The notes below the pieces were generated by a model, which saw only the letters and a program-made list of their open reading frames with translations, was not told the DNA's origin and ran no database searches. From Paenibacillus odorifer (lineage in GTDB: Bacteria; Bacillota; Bacilli; Paenibacillales; Paenibacillaceae), in assembly GCF_000758725.1 (NCBI RefSeq), contig NZ_CP009428.1:4526001-4590000 (forward strand): a DNA stretch of 64,000 nt. The letters run 5' to 3'. Positions 17,318 through 25,992 of this stretch are shown here, in pieces. A program made the position numbers and the translations under genes. How positions within the stretch are numbered: the stretch's first letter is position 1; the number at the start of each line of letters is the position of its first letter.

Positions 17318-18910
17318 TTAAAGCCCCAGATATTCCTTAATCCCGGCAACAATTTCTCTCGCTAATTTCTCTTGAAGCTGCTCACTATACATCGCCGACT
17401 CATTCCCTGAATTTGTAAGATATCCTACCTCCAGCAAGACTGCCGGCATAGTAGTTTCTCGTGTAACATGTAGGCTTTTCGTACGAATCCCGTTGTCTTT
17501 AAAACCAGTAGCGGCTAATAAATGCTTATGCATAATCTGAGCAAGAGGCAGACTATCACTGCGAGAATAATAGGTTTCACTGCCATTTATTTTATCTCTA
17601 TTTGGATATCCAACATCTAGCGAATTCGCGTGCACTGAAATAAAGAGATTCGCTTTAGCAGCCTCCGCAATTTTCACGCGATCCTGAAGCCCCAAGGTAG
17701 CATCATCCGTTCGAGTAAAGACCACGTCAACTAATGCTTCCTGCGTTAATAGCGTTTGTACTTTGCGGATGACGGCCAGATTGAAGTCTTTTTCCAGCTT
17801 GCCTGTGAGACTGACAGCTCCAGATTGAGTTCCGCCATGCCCCGCATCTAGAACTACAATGGGTTTACCTAACGTTCCATTAGCCCCTGGGGTGTTGCCT
17901 CCGCTGCTAGTTACATTCAAATCAATCGTAACCAGCCCGGTGCTTTCATCCGTACTAAGCTGGTACGGTTGATTTCCAACCGTTTGAATTACGAATCTGA
18001 CAGTGGACGGACTCACACTGAACAGTGCATAACGGATCTCAGAAACGAGCGGGTAGCCGGCAACGTCCAGCTTACCTTGTGGACCGCCAGTGGTGGTAAC
18101 ACCCGTAAGACTTCCAATGAAATCCGGATCGAACGCAGCACCCGGAAAATCTACGACGATTCGATCAGGGTTGCTCATTTTTGTAACGTTAGGCTTAGTA
18201 GCCCCCGACACAGCGATAATAAGTCGGTTCTCAGTGAATACTGCCCCGTTTACTAGAGGGCCTGTTGGAATTCCTGCTGTGCTTCCCGGTGCCGTAGTTG
18301 TTTGTGGAACTGGTGTCGGGCTGGGTGAAGTCACTACACTGCCAGCAGTTGTCCCGTTGTCACTTCCCGGCGTAGCACTTGGAGTTGGAGCAGGTGTATT
18401 AGTTGCTGTTGGATTGGTAGTATTCCTCTCAGGTGTCATTGCAGAATTGCTAACTTGTCCACCTGTCAAATAGACGGTTTTATCAACATTATCCCAGCCC
18501 ACCTTTAAGCCGAACTGCTCGCTTACGAAACGAATTGGAACGAGTACTGTGCCGCCACTCTGCTTAGGAGCTGCATTTAAATCAAACGTCACCCCATCTG
18601 CATCAGCTGTTTTCCGTCCTACCGCCAGCTCAATGCTTTTACCATCCTGTTGAACGGTTACTTTCCGGGTCTGCTGCTCCCATAACACCTCGAATCCAAG
18701 ATTCTCTACTACCACTCTGACCGGAATCATAACGCTACCATTTACGTTTTCGAGCTTAATTCCTTTTGGCAAAGCAAGTTCCTGATTGTCCATAATAATT
18801 CTGCCTGCGCTGCTACCAGCTGCGGCAGCTTCTTGTCCGGTGGATGATAATAATAATAATGGCAGTAACAAAAGCAGCAATATACGAAGCCCAGCTCTTC
18901 TCATTCTCAT
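17318..18910 (-). CDS. N-acetylmuramoyl-L-alanine amidase, tandem paralog
   Basis: 530 residues with the same domain order as its downstream neighbour: signal peptide, two CuAO-N-like modules (VMIPVRVVVENLGFEVLWEQ, VLVPIRFVSEQFGLKVGWDN), a long Thr/Pro/Ser linker (about 165-225, likely wall-spanning), AMIN, and Amidase_3 with VLDAGHGGTQSGA, ISVHANSLD and LLEVGYLTN. All zinc and catalytic residues are present. The ATG at 18910 is chosen because AAGGAG is 6-7 bases upstream; the in-frame TTG at 18928 overlaps that site. The paired genes probably arose by tandem duplication and then diverged in linker length. Confidence 0.93.
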   Translation of the reverse strand: MRMRRAGLRILLLLLLPLLLLSSTGQEAAAAGSSAGRIIMDNQELALPKGIKLENVNGSVMIPVRVVVENLGFEVLWEQQTRKVTVQQDGKSIELAVGRKTADADGVTFDLNAAPKQSGGTVLVPIRFVSEQFGLKVGWDNVDKTVYLTGGQVSNSAMTPERNTTNPTATNTPAPTPSATPGSDNGTTAGSVVTSPSPTPVPQTTTAPGSTAGIPTGPLVNGAVFTENRLIIAVSGATKPNVTKMSNPDRIVVDFPGAAFDPDFIGSLTGVTTTGGPQGKLDVAGYPLVSEIRYALFSVSPSTVRFVIQTVGNQPYQLSTDESTGLVTIDLNVTSSGGNTPGANGTLGKPIVVLDAGHGGTQSGAVSLTGKLEKDFNLAVIRKVQTLLTQEALVDVVFTRTDDATLGLQDRVKIAEAAKANLFISVHANSLDVGYPNRDKINGSETYYSRSDSLPLAQIMHKHLLAATGFKDNGIRTKSLHVTRETTMPAVLLEVGYLTNSGNESAMYSEQLQEKLAREIVAGIKEYLGL

Positions 18911-19012
18911 TTTCCGCTCCTTCTGCAAGTAATAGATCCTAGATAAGTATTTAGACGACAGAAATCACCAAATGTTTCCTTAATGACCAATGAATATATC
19001 GATTATAGCAAA

Positions 19013-19050
19013 AAAACTTCCATTTCCGACACCCGGAAATAGAAGTTTTG
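19013..19050 (-). terminator. Intrinsic terminator after leuD
   Basis: AAAACTTC-ATTTCC pairs with GGAAAT-GAAGTTTT around a 7-base loop; the minus-strand product ends in a run of seven Ts. It separates leuCD from the amidase genes. Confidence 0.85.
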
Positions 19051-19096
19051 CGTATTTTTTGTAAAGTTTAAGAATCAGACCAGTTATATCCTCTTT

Positions 19097-19699
19097 TTAA
19101 GAGAATAGCTTTGCAGCATGACGCTCTTCATAAGCAGCAATTTCATCCGCATGTTGAAGGGTCAAACCGATATCATCCAAGCCTTGCAGCAGGAATTGAC
19201 GACGGTGCTCATCCAGATCAAAGTTGATGCTCAGTCCGAATTCATCTTGTAAAGCGTTGTTCTCAAGATCAACTGTCAGCTTGTAGTCCTCATGCTCAGC
19301 TGTCCGTTTGAACAATTCATCCACTTGCTCTTCCGAAAGCTTAATCGGCAGAATGCCGTTCTTAAAGCAGTTATTGTAGAAGATATCCGCATAAGAAGGT
19401 GCAATTACAACTCTGAACCCGTAATCCATAATCGCCCATGGTGCATGCTCCCGAGAGGATCCACAACCAAAATTAGCGCGTGAGATCAGAACAGAAGCCC
19501 CTTGATAACGTGGTTTATTCATTTCGAAGGCTGGATTATCGTTACCTTCTTCATCAAAACGCCATTCATAGAACAAAAACTGTCCAAATCCCGTCCGTTC
19601 AATCCGTTTCAAAAACTGTTTCGGAATAATCGCATCCGTATCTACATTTACCCGGTCAACTGGTGCAACAATTCCTGTTAATTTTTTAAAAGCATCCAT
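19097..19699 (-). CDS. leuD: 3-isopropylmalate dehydratase small subunit
   Basis: 200 residues, normal for bacterial LeuD. It forms the swivelling domain of isopropylmalate isomerase, the second step of leucine synthesis. Family markers are VDTDAIIPKQFLKRI near the N-terminus and NFGCGSSREHAPWA, the substrate-binding loop. It starts 29 bases after leuC and ends before a clear terminator, so the operon here holds only leuCD; leuA and leuB are not in the window. Confidence 0.97.
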   Translation of the reverse strand: MDAFKKLTGIVAPVDRVNVDTDAIIPKQFLKRIERTGFGQFLFYEWRFDEEGNDNPAFEMNKPRYQGASVLISRANFGCGSSREHAPWAIMDYGFRVVIAPSYADIFYNNCFKNGILPIKLSEEQVDELFKRTAEHEDYKLTVDLENNALQDEFGLSINFDLDEHRRQFLLQGLDDIGLTLQHADEIAAYEERHAAKLFS

Positions 19700-19728
19700 A
19701 GTTTTATCCTCCCGTGTTCTCTCTAGTT

Positions 19729-21153
19729 CTATGAGCTGACGGCTTCCGTCTTATAATTCCAATCACGTACATCAGTGAAACGACCTTTGATCGCAGCTGC
19801 GGCTGCCATAGCTGGAGATACCAGATGTGTACGTCCTCCGCGTCCTTGGCGTCCTTCAAAGTTACGGTTCGAGGTAGATGCACAGCGTTGTCCAGGCTGC
19901 AGAACATCCGGGTTCATGGCCAAGCACATGCTGCATCCCGCTTCACGCCATTCAAAGCCAGCTTCAGTAAAGACTTTATCAAGTCCTTCTTTCTCAGCCT
20001 GCATCTTAACACGGCCCGAGCCTGGAACAACAATGGCAGTAACCTTTTCAGAAACCTTATGACCTTTAGCTACCACTGCTGCAGCTCTCAAATCTTCGAT
20101 CCGTCCGTTAGTGCAGGAACCAATAAATACATAATCAATCGGAATTTCAGAAATAGGTGTTCCAGGAGTCAAATCCATATATTCAAGCGCTTTTTCAGCA
20201 GCTTTACGTTCATTTTCAGTGGTGAAGTCAGCCGGATTCGGTACGCTGGAGTTGATGTCAGTACCCATGCCCGGGCTAGTCCCCCAGGTCACTTGTGGAA
20301 TCAATGTTTCCACATCAAATTCAACAACCGTATCGTACTGAGCGCCCTCGTCGCTTACAAGACTCTTCCATGCTTCTACAGCAGCATCATAAGCCTCGCC
20401 TTGCGGTACGTATTGACGTCCACGCAGATAATTAAAAGTAGTTTCATCAGGGGCAATCAAGCCAGCTCTTGCTCCACCTTCGATCGACATATTGCAGACA
20501 GTCATACGTTCTTCCATCGACAATTCACGAATAGCTTCGCCTGTATACTCAATTACATAACCTGTGGCAAAATCAGTACCGTACTTAGCAATAACACCTA
20601 GGATCATATCTTTTGCTGTTACGCCAGGGTTACGTTTGCCTGTAAAGCGTACTTCCATTGTCTTAGCTTTGGATTGCTGCAAACATTGCGTAGCCATTAC
20701 ATGTTCAACTTCACTAGTTCCGATACCGAATGCCAGTGCGCCGAATGCACCATGCGTTGAGGTATGGCTGTCGCCGCAAACGATAGTTTTGCCAGGATGT
20801 GTCAAGCCGATTTCAGGACCCATTACGTGTACAACGCCTTGATCAATATCATTCAGATCGAACAGTCTTACACCAAAATCAGCACAGTTCTTAGAAAGGG
20901 TATCAATTTGTTGCTTGGAGATTGGATCTTTAATGTTAAAACGATCTTTAGTTGGTACGTTATGATCCATCGTTGCGAAGGTCAGCTCAGGACGGCGAAC
21001 CTTCCGGTTGCTGAGACGAAGCCCTTCAAAAGCCTGTGGAGAAGTTACTTCATGAACCAAATGCAGATCAATATAAATAATGCTAGGTTTACCTTCCTCT
21101 TGATGAATAACGTGATTCTCCCAAATCTTCTCAAACATTGTCTTGTTGCTCAT
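19729..21153 (-). CDS. leuC: 3-isopropylmalate dehydratase large subunit
   Basis: 474 residues, aconitase superfamily. It carries the [4Fe-4S] cluster: one cysteine in FIGSCTNGRIEDLR and two in AGCSMCLAMNPD; also VCGDSHTSTHGAFG. With LeuD it isomerises 2- to 3-isopropylmalate in the cytoplasm. The ATG has GAGGTG just upstream. A possible sigma-A promoter lies 66-94 bases upstream, and no T-box was seen in the leader. Confidence 0.97.
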   Translation of the reverse strand: MSNKTMFEKIWENHVIHQEEGKPSIIYIDLHLVHEVTSPQAFEGLRLSNRKVRRPELTFATMDHNVPTKDRFNIKDPISKQQIDTLSKNCADFGVRLFDLNDIDQGVVHVMGPEIGLTHPGKTIVCGDSHTSTHGAFGALAFGIGTSEVEHVMATQCLQQSKAKTMEVRFTGKRNPGVTAKDMILGVIAKYGTDFATGYVIEYTGEAIRELSMEERMTVCNMSIEGGARAGLIAPDETTFNYLRGRQYVPQGEAYDAAVEAWKSLVSDEGAQYDTVVEFDVETLIPQVTWGTSPGMGTDINSSVPNPADFTTENERKAAEKALEYMDLTPGTPISEIPIDYVFIGSCTNGRIEDLRAAAVVAKGHKVSEKVTAIVVPGSGRVKMQAEKEGLDKVFTEAGFEWREAGCSMCLAMNPDVLQPGQRCASTSNRNFEGRQGRGGRTHLVSPAMAAAAAIKGRFTDVRDWNYKTEAVSS

Positions 21154-21218
21154 AATTTCACCTCATTAATAGAATCGTTCATTGGAAGAGAGCGTGGAGT
21201 CTCTCTTGAATGATCTAA

Positions 21219-21247
21219 ATATAACACCCCTGTCTTTATAATTCCAA
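21219..21247 (-). promoter_or_regulatory. Candidate leuCD promoter
   Basis: On the minus strand TTGGAA (-35) and TTATAT (-10) are separated by 17 bases. The leader that follows contains an inverted repeat with GAGAGA/TCTCTC arms (about 21180-21212), which may be an operator or stabilising hairpin. Confidence 0.45.
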
Positions 21248-21314
21248 GATATGATATCTATAAAAGTGATAGCCTGAACCTATAAGCCGAGTTAGGGTAT
21301 GTTGAGGCGCAATA

Positions 21315-21532
21315 TGTAGGAGCGATGAGCAAGTGTGAGGTGTTGGTGCGATGCGCAAGCGTAGTGTGTAGAAGCGATACGCAAGTGTGATGTGTAGGTG
21401 CGATTCGCAAGCGTAGTGTGTAGAAGCGATGCGCAAGTGTGATGTGTAGGTGCGATGCACAAGCGTAGTGTCTAGAAGCGATGCGCAAGTGTGATGTGTA
21501 GGTGCGATGCGCAAGTGTGATGTGTAGGTGCG
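21315..21532. repeat. 26-bp tandem repeat, eight full copies plus a part
   Basis: Eight consecutive 26-base units of the form TGTAG(G/A)(T/A)GCGATGCGCAAG plus an eight-base tail run from 21315 to 21522, with a ninth partial unit. Two versions alternate: tail CGTAGTG after GGTGCGAT units and tail TGTGATG after GAAGCGAT units. The unit is not a multiple of three, and the short ORFs read through it are His/Thr-rich by-products. It lies in the 773-base leuC-LysR gap. Confidence 0.9.
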
Positions 21533-21534
21533 TT

Positions 21535-21718
21535 TAGTTGTATTTTGTACAGCTATATTCCTGTGAATCATTCGTTAATGAATATAGCTGCATTTTGTAC
21601 AGCTATTTTCTTGAATTATCGCCTTATAGCTGGGAACTCTAGTTTTTAGTTGTATAGAATACACTTAAAACCAAAATGATCCCTTTTGCATACGAAATAG
21701 CTGTACAAAATACAGTTA
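21535..21718. repeat. Cluster of TAGCTGTA/TACAGCTA palindromic repeats
   Basis: Four copies of a near-palindrome with TAGCTGTA and TACAGCTA arms around a TTTT or AAAA core lie at 21535-21556, 21585-21606, 21647-21667 (degenerate) and 21698-21718 (opposite orientation). The arms allow the whole stretch to fold. The remainder of the gap to 21872 shows no gene. Confidence 0.7.
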
Positions 21719-21872
21719 TTTCATAGATACTCTCAAGATCCGGCGCTAAAAATATACTGTTAGAGGATATCGGATACTTCGGTCAGTGTTGGAGGGTTAA
21801 TCTCTTGAAATCAAGCCCGCAAATCCTGAGGAGCGATGAAGTGAAAGCTCTTTCGGGTTGCCTATACAAAAC

Positions 21873-21891
21873 TATAATCCAATAGGATATA
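21873..21891. promoter_or_regulatory. Dyad upstream of the LysR gene, possible autoregulatory site
   Basis: TATAATCC-AATA-GGATATA is an inverted repeat 35-54 bases upstream of the LysR-type regulator start. LysR proteins usually bind such T-N11-A dyads near their own promoters. Confidence 0.4.
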
Positions 21892-21926
21892 CTTATAAGT
21901 AAATCATTTTCCTAAGGAGTTCATAC

Positions 21927-22838
21927 ATGGAACTGAGACAACTGCAGTATGTGCTGCAAATCGCAGCCGAAAAAAACTTCTCACGTGCAGCGGACAAGCT
22001 GCATATTGCCCAGCCCTCGCTCAGCCAGCAGCTTTCCAAACTGGAAAAAGAGCTCGGCGTAATGCTGTTTCAGCGTAATACCAGCTCAGTTGAGCTGACC
22101 TACGCAGGTTCTAAATTTGTTGAACAAGCCCAGATTATCATTGACGCAGTGGAGCTGCTGCGGCAAGAAATGTCCGACATATCAGAACTGCGTACTGGAC
22201 GTGTAGTTGTGGGTAGTATGCCGATTACAGGTGCACATCTTCTGCCGCATGTACTTCCAGTTTTTAAACAAAATTATCCTGAGGTAGAAATAACGCTGCT
22301 CGAAGACTCGTCAATGAACCTAGAGAAGCTCACGGCAAGTGGCCAAACCGATTTAAGCCTGCTCTCCTTACCCCTCGAAATTCCTGCTTTAGCTTATGAA
22401 GAGCTTGGAGAGGAAAGAATTGATCTTGCCGTCCCTCCTGAACATCCGCTCGCTAAACGAATCCTAGATGGAACACGGACCTCACTTAAAGAGCTTAAGG
22501 ACGAACCCTTTATCGTACTTAAGGAAGGTCAGGGCTTCCGCAAAATGACAGTGGAACTGTGCCGGAAAGCCGGATTCGAGCCACGAATCGTTTTTGAGAG
22601 CAATAATATGGAAACCGTCCAGTCCCTAGTGGCAACAGGCATGGGCGTGACTCTTGTTCCTCGTTTTATCGCTCGTGCACCGCGGAGTGAATTTGTTCCA
22701 GTCTACTTACCGCTCGCTGATCCAGTGCCTAGTCGTACGCTAGTTGTAGCATATCGACGCGGACGATATTTATCCAAGGCCGCAAAGGCTTTTGTAGAGA
22801 CATTCAAATCAACAGTGTCTGAATTAACGGAAGAATAG
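21927..22838 (+). CDS. LysR-family transcriptional regulator
   Basis: 303 residues. N-terminal winged helix (MELRQLQYVLQIAAEKNFSR, AAD-KLHIAQPSLSQQLSKLE) and a C-terminal two-lobed inducer domain (about 90-295) with GRVVVGSMPITGAHLLP and SLVATGMGVTLVPRF. This is the CynR/CysB-like branch by general pattern, but the effector is not recognisable. It faces away from leuCD across a repeat-rich gap and is followed by its own terminator. RBS AAGGAG is present. Target genes cannot be deduced; leuCD is possible but unproven. Confidence 0.93.
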   Translation: MELRQLQYVLQIAAEKNFSRAADKLHIAQPSLSQQLSKLEKELGVMLFQRNTSSVELTYAGSKFVEQAQIIIDAVELLRQEMSDISELRTGRVVVGSMPITGAHLLPHVLPVFKQNYPEVEITLLEDSSMNLEKLTASGQTDLSLLSLPLEIPALAYEELGEERIDLAVPPEHPLAKRILDGTRTSLKELKDEPFIVLKEGQGFRKMTVELCRKAGFEPRIVFESNNMETVQSLVATGMGVTLVPRFIARAPRSEFVPVYLPLADPVPSRTLVVAYRRGRYLSKAAKAFVETFKSTVSELTEE

Positions 22839-22851
22839 AATATATACAAAT

Positions 22852-22895
22852 AAAGTGCCCCAGTAACCATTCGCGTGGTTGTCGGGGCACTTTTT
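22852..22895. terminator. Bidirectional intrinsic terminator
   Basis: AAAGTGCCCC pairs with GGGGCACTTT, with an inner ACCA/TGGT stem and TTTTT on the plus side. It serves the LysR gene and may also serve the small convergent gene at 22924. Confidence 0.9.
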
Positions 22896-22923
22896 CAGGT
22901 AAACCTCTTTTAACAGTACTAGA

Positions 22924-23121
22924 TTATTTACGCAAATTACGCTGTGTAATCAGGCGGTTCTGATCATCCGACACATGTGCTTTACTTGAATCAGCCAATC
23001 CCTTATCAACTGGAGCCCCGGTGTGCTCTTCCACAAATTCACGAGTCACACTATTCTGAAGCTCTGCTACTTCGTTTGAATCTTGATTCTGTCCCTGCTC
23101 GGCATTGTTGTCTTTAGTCAA
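22924..23121 (-). CDS. Small hydrophilic protein of unknown function, 65 aa, TTG start
   Basis: I do not recognise this protein. It is highly polar, rich in Asn, Gln, Asp and Glu, with no membrane segment or cysteine, and is probably flexible. The start is TTG at 23121, supported by CAGGAGGTGG 6-8 bases upstream. It stands alone between two transcription units, converging on the LysR gene with a shared terminator. The strong ribosome binding site is the main argument that it is real. Small acidic proteins of this kind occur among sporulation proteins of Bacillales, but nothing here proves that role. Confidence 0.65.
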   Translation of the reverse strand: MTKDNNAEQGQNQDSNEVAELQNSVTREFVEEHTGAPVDKGLADSSKAHVSDDQNRLITQRNLRK

Positions 23122-23230
23122 TTTAATCCACCTCCTGGTAACAGATTATAAGTTCTTTACCCCTTCTCTTTGAGGTTAAACATAATATTTAGAGCTTTCT
23201 GCATGAAGAAATATATCCTACGTTTTCCCT

Positions 23231-23259
23231 TTGCAATGCAACGAGCTCCATGGTATTCT
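23231..23259 (+). promoter_or_regulatory. Promoter of the proBAC T-box transcript
   Basis: TTGCAA (-35, 23231-23236) and TATTCT (-10, 23254-23259) are 17 bases apart, placing the start near 23266, just before T-box stem I. Confidence 0.6.
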
Positions 23260-23265
23260 ATTGAA

Positions 23266-23513
23266 AATAAGTGAAACGTGCAGACGGGACCAGTAAGAAT
23301 GAGTCTAACCGCGCCTAGAGAGTAGATTCCGACAGGCTGAAAGAATTTACCGCGGTTTTCGTTCCGAATCCTACCCCCGAGCGGCCTGTGTCTAACAGGA
23401 CGGATCCTCCCGTTATGAGAATGAAGTCGGATGATCCCTCATCAATGAAGGTGGTACCGCGGAAGTTTATAAGCTTTCGTCCTTTGCTAAGTCTAAGGAT
23501 GGGGGCTTTTTGT
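23266..23513 (+). ncRNA. T-box riboswitch, proline-specific, upstream of proBAC
   Basis: The leader holds the conserved T-box sequence AATGAAGGTGGTACCGCGG (23444-23462), an AGTAA element (23292-23296) and an AGAGAGT element expected in stem I, and an intrinsic terminator (AAGC...TCCTT with AAGGA...GGCTT, then Ts, 23471-23513). In the specifier loop GAA-T is followed by CCT (23370-23372), a proline codon, which agrees with the downstream proline genes. Uncharged tRNA-Pro binding should favour the antiterminator and switch on proline synthesis. Confidence 0.93.
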
Positions 23514-23553
23514 TGTTTTCAGGACTTAATAAACGAAGAGGATGTGGACAGAA

Positions 23554-24657
23554 ATGACGACGCGAATCGTGGTCAAAATAGGCAGCAGCTCGCTGACCGG
23601 ACCCGAGGGCGGTTTGAATCGTGAAGCAGTCTCCTTTTTTGCCTCAGAGATTGCCGAGTTGAAGAAAAACGGCTGTGAGGTGTTGTTAGTAACCTCTGGT
23701 GCGGTAGCCGCAGGCTTCCGCAGTATCGGTTATCCAGCACGTCCGAAGCTGCTGCATGAGAAGCAGGCCGCTGCGGCTGTTGGCCAGGTGCTGCTGATGC
23801 AAGCCTATCAGGAAGCTTTTGCCCAGCATGGAATTACTACCGCGCAAATATTGCTGACTCGCACCGATTTCTGCAGCCGCAGAGCCATGAATAACGCTAT
23901 GATGACTGTAGAAGAGCTGCTTCGCCAAGGAGCGGTGCCCGTATTTAACGAAAATGACACTGTCTCCGTAGATGAACTGAAATTTGGCGATAACGATACC
24001 CTCTCTGCGCTAGTAGCCAACCTGTTAAAAGCCTCTAGATTACTTGTCTTAACCGACATGGATGGTTTATACAGTGGAGATCCCCGCAAGCATCCGGATG
24101 CTGTCCGCTATCAGTTCGTAGATGACATTACACCGGAGATATATGCTATTGCTGGTGGAGCTGGCTCTAGTGTTGGAACAGGCGGTATGCGATCAAAAAT
24201 CGATGCGGCCAAGATCGCTACTCGGGGTGGTGTTCCTGTCTTTGTCGGAAGAGCCACCGAACCTGGAGATTTACAGCTTGCTGCAACAGGAGAAGGCAGG
24301 GGCACTTATTTTGCAACGAAGCTATCCTCTCTCCCCGTCAAAAAGCAATGGCTTGGCTTTATGTCTACCCCTCTCGGCTCCCTGTACGTGGACGAAGGGG
24401 CTGTAGAAGCTTTGCTTTATGGCGGTCACAGCCTGTTGCCTGTAGGCGTCAAACAGACAGAGGGTAGCTTTCACGCAGGAGATGTTGTAGAAGTACTTGG
24501 ACCCGACTCCAAATTGCTTGGACGTGGGATTGTAAATTACGATGATGCTCAGCTGCGCAGCATTCAAGGTCTGCCAAGCCGTGAGATTGTACCAAAGCTG
24601 GGAGAAGTACACCGGCTTGAGGTCATTCACCGTGACGAATGGATTACACTGAGATAA
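23554..24657 (+). CDS. proB: Glutamate 5-kinase
   Basis: 367 residues. First step of proline synthesis: ATP-dependent phosphorylation of glutamate. The N-terminal amino-acid-kinase domain shows RIVVKIGSSSLTG, LVTSGAVAAG, FNENDTVSVDELKFGDND and GTGGMRSKIDAAKIA; a C-terminal PUA domain follows from about residue 275. The start MTTRIVVKIG at 23554 is chosen over an ATG 12 bases upstream, which would sit directly on the GAGG, and because it fits the family N-terminus. Controlled by the T-box leader. Confidence 0.95.
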   Translation: MTTRIVVKIGSSSLTGPEGGLNREAVSFFASEIAELKKNGCEVLLVTSGAVAAGFRSIGYPARPKLLHEKQAAAAVGQVLLMQAYQEAFAQHGITTAQILLTRTDFCSRRAMNNAMMTVEELLRQGAVPVFNENDTVSVDELKFGDNDTLSALVANLLKASRLLVLTDMDGLYSGDPRKHPDAVRYQFVDDITPEIYAIAGGAGSSVGTGGMRSKIDAAKIATRGGVPVFVGRATEPGDLQLAATGEGRGTYFATKLSSLPVKKQWLGFMSTPLGSLYVDEGAVEALLYGGHSLLPVGVKQTEGSFHAGDVVEVLGPDSKLLGRGIVNYDDAQLRSIQGLPSREIVPKLGEVHRLEVIHRDEWITLR

Positions 24658-24695
24658 ACAATTTTTTTTCAATTCAAATATAGGGAGGAATCGTC

Positions 24696-25943
24696 ATGAG
24701 TGAAGTAATTAATAAGAGTAAATTAGCCAAGGTGACTACAGGAGTTCTAGCAAGCTTAACAACTGGCCAGAAGAATGAAGCACTGCTGGTCATGGCCGAT
24801 GCGCTTCGCCGCGAAGCTCCCGCCATTATCACCGCCAACGCGGAGGATTTGGAACGAGGAAGACTCAATGGAACTCCGGAATCCATGCTCGACCGGTTAG
24901 CGTTAGATGTGGACCGGATTAACAGCATTGCCGAAGGCCTGCAACAAATCGCTGTATTACCGGATCCTATCGGTGACACGCTAGAAAGCATTGAACGTCC
25001 TAACGGCCTCAACATCCAGAAGCTGCGTGTTCCGCTTGGTGTGATCGGCATCATCTACGAGGCACGTCCCAATGTAACTGTTGATGCTGCAGGTCTATGT
25101 CTCAAAACCGGCAACGCTGTTGTGTTGCGCGGGGGCTCCTCTGCCCTGTCCTCCAACCGTAAAATTGTCGAGGTTCTGCACAATGCTCTTGCTGAAACCT
25201 CAATGCCGCCTAACGCGCTTCAGCTGATTGAAGATCCTAATCGTTCTTCAGTAGATGAAATGCTAAAGCTGAACGGACTTTTAGATGTGATTATCCCGCG
25301 CGGAGGCAGCTCTCTTATTCAAAATGTAGTCCTTAACGCAACCGTTCCTGTAATTGAAACTGGAGCAGGCATCTGCCATACTTATCTCGACACAACTGCC
25401 TTGCCAGAAATGGCACGGGACATTAGTTTAAATGCCAAAGCTCAGCGCCCTTCGGTATGTAACTCTATGGAAACACTACTCGTTCATCAGGATTACGCGA
25501 GCAAATATCTGTTATCCTTAGCCGAAGCATTTCGTGAGGTTCATGTAGAACTTCGTGGCTGTCAACAAACCATCTCTCTTGTCCCATGGGTATTACCTGC
25601 AACCGTAGAAGACTATGCTACAGAATACAACGATTATATCCTTAATATTAGAATCGTCAGTGATTTGGAAGATGCTATGCAGCATATCGCGCAGTATGGT
25701 ACGAAACATTCGGAATGTATCGTAACAGAAGATCAGGAGAACGCCACACGCTTTTTACAAGAAGTGGATGCTGCCGCTGTTTATCACAATGCCTCAACCC
25801 GCTTCACGGATGGCTTTGAATTTGGATTCGGTGCAGAGATTGGTATCAGTACCCAGAAACTCCACGCTCGTGGCCCGATGGGTCTGCCTGCTCTAACTTC
25901 AACCAAATATAAGATCTACGGAACGGGACAAATTCGGGGTTAG
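24696..25943 (+). CDS. proA: Glutamate-5-semialdehyde dehydrogenase (gamma-glutamyl phosphate reductase)
   Basis: 415 residues, normal for ProA. It reduces gamma-glutamyl phosphate to the semialdehyde with NADPH. The catalytic cysteine is in VIETGAGICHTYLD; other markers are GVIGIIYEARPNVTVDAA, VLRGGSSA and the ending RGPMGLPALTSTKYKIYG. It follows proB by 38 bases with a GGGAGG ribosome binding site and belongs to the T-box operon. Confidence 0.97.
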   Translation: MSEVINKSKLAKVTTGVLASLTTGQKNEALLVMADALRREAPAIITANAEDLERGRLNGTPESMLDRLALDVDRINSIAEGLQQIAVLPDPIGDTLESIERPNGLNIQKLRVPLGVIGIIYEARPNVTVDAAGLCLKTGNAVVLRGGSSALSSNRKIVEVLHNALAETSMPPNALQLIEDPNRSSVDEMLKLNGLLDVIIPRGGSSLIQNVVLNATVPVIETGAGICHTYLDTTALPEMARDISLNAKAQRPSVCNSMETLLVHQDYASKYLLSLAEAFREVHVELRGCQQTISLVPWVLPATVEDYATEYNDYILNIRIVSDLEDAMQHIAQYGTKHSECIVTEDQENATRFLQEVDAAAVYHNASTRFTDGFEFGFGAEIGISTQKLHARGPMGLPALTSTKYKIYGTGQIRG

Positions 25944-25992
25944 TATACACGTTTAAGTTTTCTATCACACAACTTTTAGGAGGATTTTAGCC

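Noticed and set aside
21315..21532. CRISPR-like array
   Set aside because: Units are contiguous with no unique spacers, and no cas genes lie nearby.
21236..21571. Two overlapping His/Thr-rich ORFs on the minus strand
   Set aside because: They are read-through of the 26-bp tandem repeat in different frames, have no ribosome binding site and are not composed like a real protein.
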